From Antedon mediterranea (lineage: Eukaryota; Echinodermata; Crinoidea; Comatulida; Antedonidae), in NCBI RefSeq assembly GCF_964355755.1, contig NC_092677.1, forward strand, positions 18,322,101 to 18,386,100: a stretch of 64,000 nucleotides of DNA, given 5' to 3'. Shown here piece after piece: positions 44,657-56,689 of the stretch. The notes under the pieces are model-generated. The model did no database searches, had not been told where the DNA came from, and saw only the letters and a list, made by a program, of their open reading frames with translations. Numbering within the stretch: position 1 is the stretch's first letter; every line of letters begins with the position of its first letter. The position numbers were made by a program, and so were the translations under genes.

Positions 44657-47158
44657 CAGGGCTCGCAGAATCCTAAAATATTTGGTTGCCCTTCGGGCAA
44701 GTAGGTTTTGGATTTTGGTTGCCCTCATCATTTTTTTACTTGCCCACTATTTTAACTTAATTTTAACGTTTTATACCGCGACTGCACCGCGAAAAAACGT
44801 CGGTGAAAAACGCCTATGCTTAATACACTGTGGTGTTTTTTTCGATGGATTTTAAAGTAGTGAAAACAATTTTTCAAATTTTTTCAATTACACAGTGATG
44901 TAGGCCAATCTTTTAAGAACATTTTACAGTAATTTATTTTCTCATACGATCCTCCGTACAAGAGTTGCGATTGTTTAATTAACATGGTGTCCTGAAATCC
45001 CTTGAAAACGCTATGTTATTTCTGTTGGTTACGCTTCGTTGCACGGCATTGTTTGTCATCGATCGAAGATGTGTTCCGTTTCGTGAATGAAAAGGCGTAT
45101 TCACGTGGGTTTACTTTGGGAGCAAAAACGTTTTGCTTCTATTGTGCAATGAAATTCCGAAATCAAGCTATTTTGCGATATTTAAAATGTAGTAGCCTAG
45201 ACATGGCACTAATTATCTTACAATTATTTAATAGATATATCTAAAATATTGCCTATAGAAATGTATGCCTCCTAGGCCTAAAAGTAGATTTCAGAAACTT
45301 TGGTTTTCTTAGGCTCTTTCAATTTACTCCGAAATGATTAAATGTTATTTTTATTAGGCCTGAGTGCTTTAATTTAGTAGTTTTTTTTGACAGTATATAA
45401 AAGGATGACGATGACAAAAGTGTATTTCGACCGTGCCAACCCGATGTTGCCGTCATGAAGGCCCTAAAAAGATTTTTCCCACGTGAAATTGAAATGAATG
45501 CATGAAACGTACGCGAAACGTAAATAAACATTGAGAGAGGCCAATTCCTCCATGGAAATAAAATTAATTAATATATTACTCCATCCATGGCGAGAGAAAG
45601 TAAAAATACTTCTTCCAAGAAACCCTTCACAAGTTCTCCGCTTTTTGGGTTTAGCCGCTCTTATGCGGGAAATTGTAAGCCTCCTCTATCTGTTGTGCAA
45701 GGAGCTAGTAGTTGTCTCAGGCAGCGCGCTCTCAGGCAGCGAGCTATTGAAATGTACGATTCCTACAACACGTAAATTGCTAGCCTAGAGAGCAGTGCGA
45801 GTCGCAACCGCTCTGAGAGTGCGAGGAGGAATTACCTACTGAGGCAAACTGCATGCGTGTGAGTGATTTGAACAACTCACGTGACATCAACATCCAATCA
45901 GAAAACAGTATTCTGGCTAGCTGGCAGTTTCGTTGAGCGAAAAAAAATATCGCCGTCCGTCTCTACGTGACGTGAAACAATACGCATGCGTATAGCAAAA
46001 AAACTCACAGCAGCTGCAGCCGTACGTAGTAGGAGCACATGGGTACGGTGTGTGGTGGAGAGTGCGGGCTTGTGGAAGTTTACTTGTTGTTTCAGTAGAA
46101 GCTCGCACAGGTTGGATAAAAACAACCATCTGCTCGCACAAGTTTGTGATTGAAAACAACACAAGGGAACTGTGCCGAATTGTGATGAAAACCACGTGCT
46201 CCGCCAAGTTGGAGTTTTTGAAATTTCAACTCTCGGCGATACCCGAGGAAGTGTATTATTTTCAATGTTGATAATAAAAAATATACTGTAACTATTTAAG
46301 TATTCAATGTATTTATTAAATAAATTATTAGGCCTATTATTTATTAAATTTATATTCTGTAATATTTATAAAAAAAATGGTAGGCCTACTTGCCTGTGTT
46401 AAAAACATCGGCCGGTGCCTATTTGGCACAGACAATTAAAATTACGTATCTATTATAATTTAATAATATACTGTATTTTCAATACAACTGTACATTTGAA
46501 CAATAATTACAGTAATTCAGCAAATTATTTATTACACACAAAATACATAACATGAATGTAATTAAACATAGGCCTAATCTACTATCAGGCTGTAGGCCAC
46601 ATAATTAATACTAAGTAGTAGATTCAGATTTTATTACCACCGTAGAATGATGTCGATAATTGAGAAAAACAAAAACATACTAGCCCCTATTTTATTTGGT
46701 TTATAGTATAACTAGGGAGTTAATTAGAAACTCCCTGGTATAATAACTTCGAATAAGTTAAAAGCCGAGAGTTCAACGCTTCCTATTTCGCGATCAATGG
46801 ATGCCGCAAGAGACCGCGTGCTATATGACAGACCTGGAAACTCTATACGCAACGACTTGATACGCCCGACTGCATAGAAACACATGTTTTGGCTCCTGGA
46901 GATAACGTTCCATACCGCCGAATTCCGATCCATACATTTACTTAACAAACACTACACTGGTCTCGACGTCAAGAGAATTCGTTCGTGCGCGACTATTATT
47001 TTCATTGTTACAGTTTTTCACAACCCCTGTAAAACATCGTGGACATTTTCGGTGATTTTAAGAGGTTGCCCGTCGGGACATGACATGTTAAATTTTAGTT
47101 GCCCGACGTATTTATTTGGTTGCCGCGGGACGTCGGGCAAGCGATTCTGCGAGCCCTG
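44657..47158. mobile_element. 2.5-kb inverted-repeat DNA transposon inside the Helentron
   Basis: Perfect 16-bp terminal inverted repeats CAGGGCTCGCAGAATC. Further inward, related GGGCAAGT/TTGCCC words form subterminal palindromes (GCCCTTCGGGC on the left, GCCCGACG..CGTCGGGC on the right). Target duplication CCAAG at 44652-44656 and 47159-47163. The CAGGGCTCG end fits the hAT superfamily, but the 5-bp duplication is shorter than the usual 8 bp; 5-bp hAT groups exist. I found no transposase frame, so it is non-autonomous. It interrupts the Helentron Rep N-terminal region and is therefore younger. Confidence 0.92.
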
Positions 47159-50100
47159 CCAAGTGTTATTTTAACATCTCTCGTATCATGGAATGTTGGT
47201 TGGCCTGTTGGAAATAAAACTGGAAATGATTTTGCTTCATTGCTTTTATTACTTAACAATGCAATAGGACTATTATTTTCACATGGTGCACAACAAATTA
47301 TGTCATTAAAATATTCATCAACCAAATTTTGTCGCCTGTCAACAGGTTGAAGACTTGTATCAAAGGTAACACCACATAATCGGTCTTCTATTTCTTCTTC
47401 TTTTTCTTCTTCTTCATTGTTTTCATTTTCATTAGTAGTTTCCCTTTCGATGTTATCTTCAGATAAATAATTGTGCCATTCTTCATTAATAGATATATCA
47501 AAATAGCACTTGTTATAATCCTGTAAATATCTAAGAGCTTGAATAACATTGGCAGTGTTAACAAATTTATATTTGTAATAACCTTTGTAAGACAACTTTC
47601 GCTTCAATTTTACAGATATTAATTGATCATCAACCTGTGGTCTAGGAAGCATTTTTACAGTTTCAATAGTATTTGAAGGTACACATACAACAGGTCCATG
47701 TATTCCATGCTGTCCACCTTTAGGTAAATTCATTAATTTCATAAAAGGAATGTTCAATCCAATCAAATGCTGCTCTAAATTATTTAAACACCTAAGCTCA
47801 GGAGGAATATCGTGTAGTTGTAAATTGTTTGAATTGGCTTCTGCAGGGACTTTCCCGTTTAACAATTTCCTGTGGCATGTGAAACAAATCCATAAACGAC
47901 ATCTTGGTGATTCGATAAATTGACAAGGTTTATTACATTCATTGTTGCAAATATGCAAATACTTTTCATTTATACAAGCCTTATTTTTGTACTTAGCTTT
48001 GGTGCACTTCATAACTTGATCTTTGAATAACATTTTAAAGCATACACAACAAACATATTCAGGACCACGAGAAACTGTTTCTCTGAAGTTTTCTAAAACA
48101 AACTCAAAATTAGTGTTTTTTGTTTTCCTTTTTTCCCGATTCTTCATGTTTTTCTTCATGACATTTTTTCGGAACCCTTTTTCACCATGATACTTTTCTG
48201 TAAATCTTTGCTTAACACTTTCACGGAATTTTAAATTACCTCGATATTTTTCTGCCAATTTTAGTTTACATTCGTGTCTAAATTTCAAATTACTCCGATA
48301 CCTTTCTGCCAAATTGTCTTTGCATTTTTGTCTAAATTTCAAATTACTCCGATACTTTTCAGCCAATTTTTCTTTCCAGTTTTGTCTAAATTTTAAATTA
48401 CTCCGATACTTTTCAGTAAATTTTTCTTTACAGTTTTGTCTAAATATCAAATTACTTCCATATTTCTCGGCCAATTTCTGCTTACAGCTTTGTCTGAATT
48501 TCAAATTACTCTGATACTTCTCTGCCATTTTCTGTTTACAGTTTTGTCGAAATTTTAGATTGTTCCGATACTTCTCTGCCAATTTCCGCTTACAGTTTTG
48601 TCGAAATTTCAAATTGTTCCGATACTTTTCTGCCAATTCCTGCTTACAGTTTTGTCGAAATTTCAAATTACTCCGATACTTCTCTGCCAATTTCTGCTTA
48701 CAGTTTTGTCGAAATTTCAAATTATTCCGATACTTCTCTGCCAATTTCTGCTTACAGTTTTGTCGAAATTTCAAATTACTCCGATACTTCTCTGCCAATT
48801 TTTGGGTAACATTTTCTCTGAATTTGGAATTATTACAATACTTCTCTGCTAATTTTTGCTTCAAGTTTTGTTGAAATGCTGGATCATTGTGATACTTTTC
48901 CTTATTTCTTTGATTATTGTTTTGTCTAGTTGTATGTCTAAACATTGTATCTTTGTTGTATCTATTCTTCTTTGTTTCTTTTTTGGTTGTTCGGTATTCC
49001 AAATTAATGTTGTAGTTATGTCTAGCTTTATTTCGAACCTTAACATTATATTCAGGATCACATCTATACATTTTGTATTGGTTTTTTCTGTTATCTTTCC
49101 TTTTTTGGAATTTATAATCATCATCATTACAATATCTCATTTTTTGTGCCTCTTTTACTTTTCGTTTCTTTTCCTCTCTGTATACAGAATCATTTTGATA
49201 TTTGATTCCGATTTCATTTGTTTCTTCTGAATTATTTTTTTCTTCTCTTTCCCGTTTTATTCTCTGTCGATTCTTGGCACTTTCTTTTCTTATTCTATAA
49301 GATTGTTTTCGTTTTCCTCTCAATATTTTGCCTCTGCTTTCTGAACAAGGTTTTTCAACAGTTTTACTCTGTTTGTGTTTTGGTTCTATATCTTCAAATG
49401 TGTCACAAGTTTCTTTTTCCGTTTTCTTTCGTTTCTTCGTTGCCACATTCATATCAACTTGTCCTGTTGTTTCCTGAACATTATTTTGACTGACATTGAC
49501 AGATTCCACTACATTAAAATGGACATTCATGGTGTACAAAATATATATACCATTGTCAGTTGTAACATCATCTATTCTTCCCGGCTTTTTAGCAGAAAAC
49601 AATTGCCACGTCAAAAGTTGATCATTAAATGAATAAATATCTGTATTAAGCAAATTTGCCATTGCACTTATTTCAGTATTGGATGCCCACGTTCCATTAT
49701 CCATAACTCTTTTTTTTAACACATATTCCTTAACTGATCTATATTCGTGACTAATTAATGTATTAATAAACAAGTCATCAGTCTCCAATAAATGATTAGT
49801 AATTGCTCTTCTTAAAAGTAAATGATTATCTTCAGTACCAGAAATAATGTATGAAATTGCACGATAAAAACAATTACCATCACCTGTAATATTTGTAATT
49901 TGAAAAGGATGTCCAATCTGACTAGCTCTGTTAATACCACAATTCATATCGGTATGTTCACAATGAATACGTAATTTATTACACATGTGTTTCTTTTGTT
50001 CTTCTGAGATCGGAATAAATTTAAAATTCTCGTCAGGTCTTTTTCCATACTGAACATTAACAATGTCAATATCACTATCACTTTGCCATCCATTACTTGA

Positions 50101-52527
50101 TGAGACATGACCTTCTTTATTATGTTTTTTGCCTTTAACGCTAGAATCAATATTCTTGTCTGGTAATCTTGTGCTACATTTATACTGATAAGACGTACTA
50201 GGTTCATCAACATCGACGTTTCCCAAGTTTCTTTGTTCACAATTATCATCGAGCACAGAAGCGGAACATAACATCATAGACTTATTTTCAATATTTACAC
50301 CAGTCAGTTCAAACTCGGTTTCATGTAAATTACAGTTCATTGACCTTGCTAATCTTATACAATAATCGTACACACCTTGCCAAGATGGACTGTAAAGTAA
50401 AATACTCGTTCCATGTTCACTAACACAACCAAATCGATCTCTTGCATGTGGATCAAATATAAGAAATCCATTTACACGTTTGATAATAGAAAATGTGCTT
50501 CTGTTGAAATTCATAAAAAATGCATCATGTTGGTGTAATTCTTGTTCAAGTGCTTGGTTTAATGACAAGGCTCCATATTCAGCCATAAATTCGAGATTCC
50601 CATCTATTATGCCAAAAACTGATTCTTTTGGAGATATTACAAATGTGTTATCCAAGATATCCAATTCTTTTGGCAGTTCAGAAATCATCAAAAGGTCCTC
50701 ATGCATAGTGGAATCTTTCTGAATGTAACGGTACAACTCGTTTCCAAGAGTTAATATTGTATCAAGGTCTTTGGTGTAAAATTCATTTCCATTCCTTTTT
50801 GTAGAATAAAGAATAGCTACAAGACTATTTGCAACACACTGTTTACCACTTGCAAAGCCAAATCTATAATTCCCTTGATTAAAATTACCCTGTGCTACAG
50901 TTATATTTTCATTACTATTATATAGGCCTACTTGTAATTCATTTATTGATTGTGTTTTCTGCCGTTTTCGTGTATTTTTTTGTTTTGGTACCTCATCGAT
51001 TATCAATTCTTCCGAAAAATTATTTTTTGTTAAAACTTCAAAATCTACATGGATAGTATGTTGCTCACATTTAGGTTTAGTATGGAACCTAATTTTTTCA
51101 GTGACTGCTTTTTTGGATCCGTCATTAATTATCAATACTTTATTTTTCTCAAATTCACAACTTGCACATGTTTGATTTTTATGATCTGTACCATTACTAT
51201 CCAATATTCTAATTCTGTCATTCATTTTGCTATTATTTTGTGCTTTCGCATCGTCAGTCGCTGTGTTGTCGTTTTCTACAGTACATTCCATTTTAAAATC
51301 CTCGTCAGTTTTCGTTTCAGAATTGTCATTATTACCCATGTTCTTTATATCTTTGCCAAACCGTTCCATAATATCACAATCATTCTTTAAATTCAGGTCC
51401 ACATTACCTTGTGCTTTTTTATTATCAATCTTCTTAGTTTTGACAAAACGACCCTTGTTATTTCGTAAACGTTTCGAACCACCACCTGATTGTTGTTGTA
51501 TTCCGTGCGTTACTTTTGTATTTTTCAAATCATCACACATAGGCCTACCACTGTCGTCAATTATTGTTTGTGAATTTCCCAATACATTCGTTTTACCATT
51601 TTCTTTGTTGTATTCTCTGTAAGTATTTGTATTCATATTCCATTCCATTTTGTTATTATTTCGTCTTTCATAGAAATCTTTTACACCTTTGCCAATATAT
51701 TTTACACCTGGTTCTATACTTATACCATTTATAACGCGCTTTCTCCTTTTCTTATTTCCTCTATTTTTACATCTTTTTTTTCTGTTGTCGGTTCTTTTCT
51801 TTGATCTTACTCTCATCCAATCACTACCAAGTAAATCTTCACTTCCTGTTTGTTGACATTTTAATTTTGCATTATTACAACGTTTTTCTTTATTTTTCGT
51901 TAATTCTGGAAAGTCTGAAGTGACAGATTCATCAGGTTCTAGAATCGTATATCTATTGAAATGACAGGGAATACCTATTTCACCCAACATGTTATCAACA
52001 AAATTACTATTCCCACACATTGAACAAATCCAAATTAACCGGGAATTACATAGTTTGTCTTCAAAAACATCTCTTACACATTTCACATGAAAATATTGAC
52101 TACAACAGTCACATTTTATGCAATTGTCGTCTGCTTTCACTTCAATACTACATAAATCGCATGTATCACCAAACTTTGAAGTCTCCTCTGTACCATAAGA
52201 TAATATGTTTATGATATCATTAATTATTTCTTTAAATTCAGTTGTATCTTTCATAAATTCACAATTGACATTACCTGTATCATCATTTCTCTCGTCTTTG
52301 ACATTCTCAGTTGAACAGCATTTATCAAGTAGGTCCAAGATGTCATTAACAACTATTTTAAATTCTGCTGTCTTATCCATAACTCCATTATTAACATTAC
52401 CAGTTGTATTGACAAAAATCTGCTTTTTACTTGTAACTTCTTTATTCACATTCTTACACAAATAAATTATGATTGTAAAGATAATCAACAAAAAGATACC
52501 AACTACTGCTATGAATTCCATATCCAT
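47159..52527 (-). CDS. Helentron polyprotein, N-terminal part (~1,789 codons)
   Basis: Start MDMEFIAVVG. Residues 5-24 form a hydrophobic helix, unusual for a nuclear transposon protein. A tandem duplication follows (GNVN..F..I(V/I)NDI, about 43-70 and 85-112). A C4HC3 PHD finger uses C123, C126, C139, C142, H147, C150, C168 and C171. A Lys/Arg cluster at 242-264 is a likely nuclear signal. About 545-760 is a cysteine-protease-like domain with GKQC (C564) and FDPH (D692, H694), like the C76 peptidase fold. About 870-1010 is an OTU domain with GDGNC (C886) and HFNVV (H1003). Then come fourteen 18-residue repeats (about 1206-1451), a DUF6570-like Cys-rich region (about 1490-1700, with CCVCF and GGQHGIHGPVV), and the beginning of the Helitron_like_N region (FPTGQPTF). 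The open frame continues 64 nt into the inserted element by chance. Confidence 0.9.
48175..48910 (-). repeat. 54-bp coding repeat, 14 units, in Helentron ORF
   Basis: An 18-residue motif, consensus KLAEKYRSNLKFRQNCKQ, occurs 14 times at exact 54-bp spacing (Tyr codons near 48,190 to 48,891). The central units are nearly identical and the outer ones diverged, the usual sign of unequal exchange from the middle. The motif is basic and probably helical. The opposite strand is open as a shadow. Confidence 0.95.
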
Positions 52528-53011
52528 TATTCAAAATTTGTATAAAAAAATAATTTCTTCAAATTTAAAAACTTTGTTTACAAATTAAATTAAAATGTAT
52601 TCTGCAATTCCAATGAATATTACAATTAGGTTCTTTTTATCAATTCAAACTTCAAAAAAGAAATCCTTGCTACAACAAAATAAATTATTAAAAATTCCAA
52701 AAACAATTCAACTTTATATTGTCTTTTGTTTCTATGACTTTTAACTTTTGTCCTAATTTCTTTTCTCTTTGTCAATATTTTTTTTGTCTGCTTTTTTTCA
52801 ATAATTCGATTATACAATTTCACTGAATAAAAAAATTAGCTTCTGCTTAATATTGGCTTGATGAAATACTTTATATTAATTTAAACTTCTCTGTAATACT
52901 TGGTTATGCTAAATAGTTTCAGATTCTAATTTTTATTCTTTTTACAATTCTACTTAATAACAGATTTAAATAAAAGTGATCTTTAAATCTTCTTTAATTA
53001 ATTCCTTTGTA
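52528..53011. other. Helentron 5' flank, AT-rich, no gene
   Basis: T-rich on the plus strand. The minus-strand frame at 52626-52823 is Lys-rich low complexity and I do not support it. Probably the 5' leader of the Helentron transcript. Confidence 0.4.
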
Positions 53012-53335
53012 ATAAACTCTGTTTAATATTTATTTCTTTATAATAAGCTTCTGTTTTATTCTTCAAACTTTTGTTTGTATAATCAAACTTTAACTTTACA
53101 CTTTTGCTTTTGCAAAAAATGGTTTTGTAATAAACTTTTGTTTATTAATTGTTTCCTTGTGATTAACTTCTGTTATCTTCAAGGTTTTACACTTTTGCTT
53201 TTGCAAAAATGGTTTTGTAATAAACTTTTGTTTATTAGTTGTTTCCTTGTGATTAACTTCTGTTATCTTCAAGGTTTTACACTTTTGCTTTTGCAAAATT
53301 GCTTTGTAATAAACTTTTGTTTATTAGTTTTTTCT
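53012..53335. repeat. ~90-bp tandem repeat, three good units
   Basis: Unit words CTTTTGCTTTTGCAAAA, TGGTTTTGTAATAAACTTTTG, TTTCCTTGTGATTAACTTCTG and TTATCTTCAAGGTTTTACA, starting near 53,101, 53,191 and 53,279. Degenerate units extend left to about 53,012. Each carries AATAAA on the minus strand. Probably Helentron-linked, since that class often has tandem repeats near its ends. Confidence 0.9.
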
Positions 53336-53493
53336 GAATGTTTTAAAGATACTTTTAAAAAATGTTTAAAAAGAAATTGTGCATAAATATTAAAATTCGG
53401 TAACCCCTCGTAGAAACTCTCTTTGGAGAGTGGATCTTTTTCTAAAGACCCGGATCTCTTCTGAGATCCAGTGGGTTTATATAAGACAGTCAC
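53269..53493 (-). CDS. Possible terminal exon after the microexon cassettes
   Basis: A strong 3' splice site (a pyrimidine run, then TTTTATTGTAG|GTGACTGTC) is followed by an open frame VTVLYKPTGSQKRSGSLEKD and on, closing at TAA within the ~90-bp repeats. The frame is compatible with the 32-nt cassettes upstream (they end at a codon border in the frame CRKYTVSATA). No known family. The last third is repeat sequence and the middle is a hairpin run, so this may be non-coding, for example a 5'-UTR exon of the Helentron transcript. Confidence 0.3.
   Translation of the reverse strand: MTVLYKPTGSQKRSGSLEKDPLSKESFYEGLPNFNIYAQFLFKHFLKVSLKHSEKTNKQKFITKQFCKSKSVKP
53416..53469. other. Three back-to-back stem-loops
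   Basis: ACTCTC-TTTG-GAGAGT (53416-53431); GGATCTTT-TTCT-AAAGACC with one bulged base (53432-53450); GGATCTC-TTCT-GAGATCC (53452-53469). Each has a 4-nt loop and they are separated by no more than 1 nt. Candidate structured RNA or transposon-terminal hairpins. Confidence 0.8.
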
Positions 53494-54087
53494 CTACAAT
53501 AAAAGAAAAAAAAAAAGAGTTAGTTATTAATTTTAAGATACACTGTACAGTATTAAGAATTACAGTCAAACAATTATAAATTGAATCAGTAGATAAATCA
53601 GTGTTTTTACAAATACCTAAATAATAATATACACATCCCCCCTGTGGAATGTAACATGATCTATTGGGCCTAGCAAAACAAATTAGGACCAACTCATTAC
53701 TAAATTCAGGATAGATCCATTTTATAAAATTGCAAATTTATGTCTGGAGAAACTGACCACCACATTTATGTTAAAAAGGATGATTGTCCCAAATTTTGAA
53801 GTAAATTGTGATAATATATTTGTGACTTTGGTTTATACAATATAAATAAATCACTATAGAAGATATTTTGACCTAAAAATATGTCAAAACTTCATTACAT
53901 GGAATGTGTCGGAAACAAATTCTTTCATAACAATTTCACCTTCAAAATTAATCTGAAAATATGTTTAATTATTCAATGTTCTAATAAAATAGAATTTTAT
54001 ACACAAAAATATTTGGTCACTCAGTATAGTAAATTTACAAACAACACATGTTTATCAATTAAGGGAGGGCATAAATTAAGGAAAATA
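53494..54087. other. Spacer, no gene recognised
   Basis: AT-rich DNA between the hairpin segment and the cassette array. Minus-strand pyrimidine tract immediately right of 53,493. A plus-strand open frame at 53881-54213 runs into the first cassette and is not credible. Confidence 0.4.
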
Positions 54088-56689
54088 TGTTTTTTCCGTT
54101 TTACAGATAATTTTCTAATACTCACAGCTGTAACTGGCACTGTATATTTTCTGTACAACTACAATCTAAAAAATAAAAGGAAAATCATTAATAATGGCAA
54201 TAAACAACATTAACACTTTTTCAAAATCAACATGCTTCTTAATCAATGTCTGAAAAATTAAGAAATTTTCTCAAAATGACTTTGGGTATTAGACAGCTGG
54301 TTAGGGCCTACATGTTGTCTCAATGCTAATTTCATTTAATATTTTATTCACAAACCATAAAATCTGAATTATGTAAATGTTTCATAATAGAACATGCCTA
54401 CAAAATAACAGGCAACGGTTCACAAAGTAAAGAAAATATGTTGTATCCGTTTAACAGATAATCTACTAATACTCACAGCTGTAGCTGACACTGTATATGT
54501 TCTACAATCTAAAAAAAAAAAACAAGGAAAAACATTAATAATTGGCAATAAACAACATTAACACTTTTTCCAAATCAACATGCTTCTTAATCAATGTCTG
54601 AAAAATTAAGAAATTCCTCAAAATGACTTTGGGTATGAGACAGCTGGTTAGGCCTACATGTTGTCTTAATGCTAATTTCATTTAATATTTTATTCACAAA
54701 CCATAAAATCTGAATGATGTAAATGTTACATAATAGAAAATGCCTACAAAATAACAGGCAACGGTTCACAAAGTAAAGAAAATATGTTTTCTCCGTTTAA
54801 CAGATAATCTACTAATACTCACAGCTGTAGCTGAAACTGTTAATTTTCTACAACCTAAAAAAAAACAAGGAAAAACATTGATAATGGCAATAAACAACAT
54901 TAACCCTTTTGCTCAATCAACATGCTTCTTAATCAATGTCTGAAAAATTAAGAAATTTCCTCAAAATAACTTTGGGTATGGGCCGGCTGATTGGGGTCTA
55001 CATGTTGTCTCAATACTACTTTCATTTAATATCTTATTCAAAAACCATAAAATCTGAATTATTTAAATGTTTCATAATATAAAATGCCTACAAAATAACA
55101 GGCAACAGTTCACAAAGTAAGGAAAATATGTTTTCTCCGTTTAACAGATAATCTACTAATACTCACAGCTGTAGCTGAAACTGTTAATTTTCTACAATCT
55201 AAAAAAAACAAGGAAAAACATTGATAATAGCAATAAACAACATTAACACTTTTTCCAAATCAACATGCTTCTTAATCAATGTCTGAAAAATTAGGAAATT
55301 TCCTCAAAATGACTTTGGGTATGGGCCGGCTGATTGCGGCCTACATGTTGTCTCAATGGTAATTTCATTTAATTGTTTGATCACAAACAATAAAATCTGA
55401 ATTACGTAAATTTTTCATAATAGAAAATGTCTACAAAATAACAGGCAACAGTTCACAAAGTAAGGAAAATATGTTTTCTCCGTTTAACAGATAATCTACT
55501 AATACTCACAGCTGTAGGTGAAACTGTATATTTTCTACAATCTAAAAAAAAAAAAGGAAAAACATTGATAATGGCGATAAACAACATTAACACTTTTTCC
55601 AAATCAACAAGCTTCTTAATCAATGTCTGAAAAATTAGGAAATTTCCTCAAAATGACTTTGGGTATGAGACGGCTGATTAGGGCAGGCAACAGTTCACAA
55701 AGTAAGGAAAATATGTTTTCTCCGTTAAACAAATAATCTACTGATACTCACAGCTGTAGCTGAAACTGTATATTTTCTACAATCTAAAAAAAAACAAGGA
55801 AAAACATTGATAATGGTAATAAAACAACATTAACACTTTTTCCAAATCAACATGCTTCTTAATCAATGTCTGAAAAATTAGGAAATTTCCTCAAAATGAC
55901 TTTGGGTATGGGCCGGCTGATTGCGGCCTACATGTTGTCTCAATGGTAATTTCATTTAATTGTTTGATCACAAACAATAAAATCTGAATTATGTAAATGT
56001 TTCATAATACAAAATGTCTACAAAATAACAGGCAACAGTTCACAAAGTAAGGAAAATATGTTTTCTCCGTTTAACAGATAATCTACTAATACTCACAGCT
56101 GTAGCTCAAACTGTATATTTTCTACAATCTAAAAAAAAACAAGGAAAAACATTGATAATGGTAATAAACAACATTAACACTTTTTCCAAATCAACAAGTT
56201 TTTTAATCAATGTCTGAAAAATTAAGAAATTTCCTCAAAATGACTTTGGGTATGAGACGGCTGATTAGGGCAGGCAACAGTTCACAAAGTAAGGAAATTA
56301 TGTTTTCTCCGTTTAACAGATAATCTACTGATACTCACAGCTGTAGCTGAAACTCTATATTTTCTACAATCTAAAAAAAACAAGGAAAAACATTGATAAT
56401 GGTAATAAACAACATTAACACTTTTTCCAAATCAACACGCTTCTTAATCAATGTCTGAAAAATTAATAAATTTCCTCAAAATGACTTTGGGTATGAAACG
56501 GTTGATTAGGGCAGGCAACAGTTCACAAAGTAAGGAAAATATGTTTTCTCTGTTTAACAGATAATCTACTAATACTCACAGCTGTAGCTGAAACTGTATA
56601 TTTCCTACAATCTAAAAAAAACAAGGAAAAACATTGATAATGGCAATAAACAACATTAACATTTTTTCATGAGTATATGTAATACTATA

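Larger units (their letters stand above)
40514..53500 (-). mobile_element. Helentron-class rolling-circle transposon, inactivated
   Basis: One minus-strand frame of about 3,170 codons runs from 52527 to 40514 once a 2.5-kb insertion (44657-47158) is set aside. It is interrupted only by a TAA at 44257-44255. The domain set (cysteine proteases, DUF6570-like region, HUH Rep, PIF1 helicase and C-terminal AP-endonuclease-like domain) is that of Helentrons, a Helitron lineage of animals. The coding limits are certain. The element's termini are not: Helentron ends are short and I could not fix them. The hairpins at 53,416-53,469 and repeats at 53.0-53.3 kb may belong to the 5' terminal region, and those at 37-40 kb to the 3' region. 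Confidence 0.9.

Noticed and set aside
44255-44731. Separate 158-codon protein
   Set aside because: Its first 26 or so codons lie in the inserted element; the rest is the Helentron frame cut by the insertion and by one stop.
45531-45788. Transposase fragment inside the 2.5-kb insertion
   Set aside because: The 85-codon frame has no DDE-type motif or zinc finger that I can see.
48314-48874. Plus-strand frames with repeated LRYFSANFCLQFC
   Set aside because: Antisense shadow of the 54-bp coding repeat of the Helentron.
53012-56660. CRISPR-like look of regular repeats
   Set aside because: Units are 90-345 bp, near-identical throughout with no unique spacers, and the DNA is eukaryotic.
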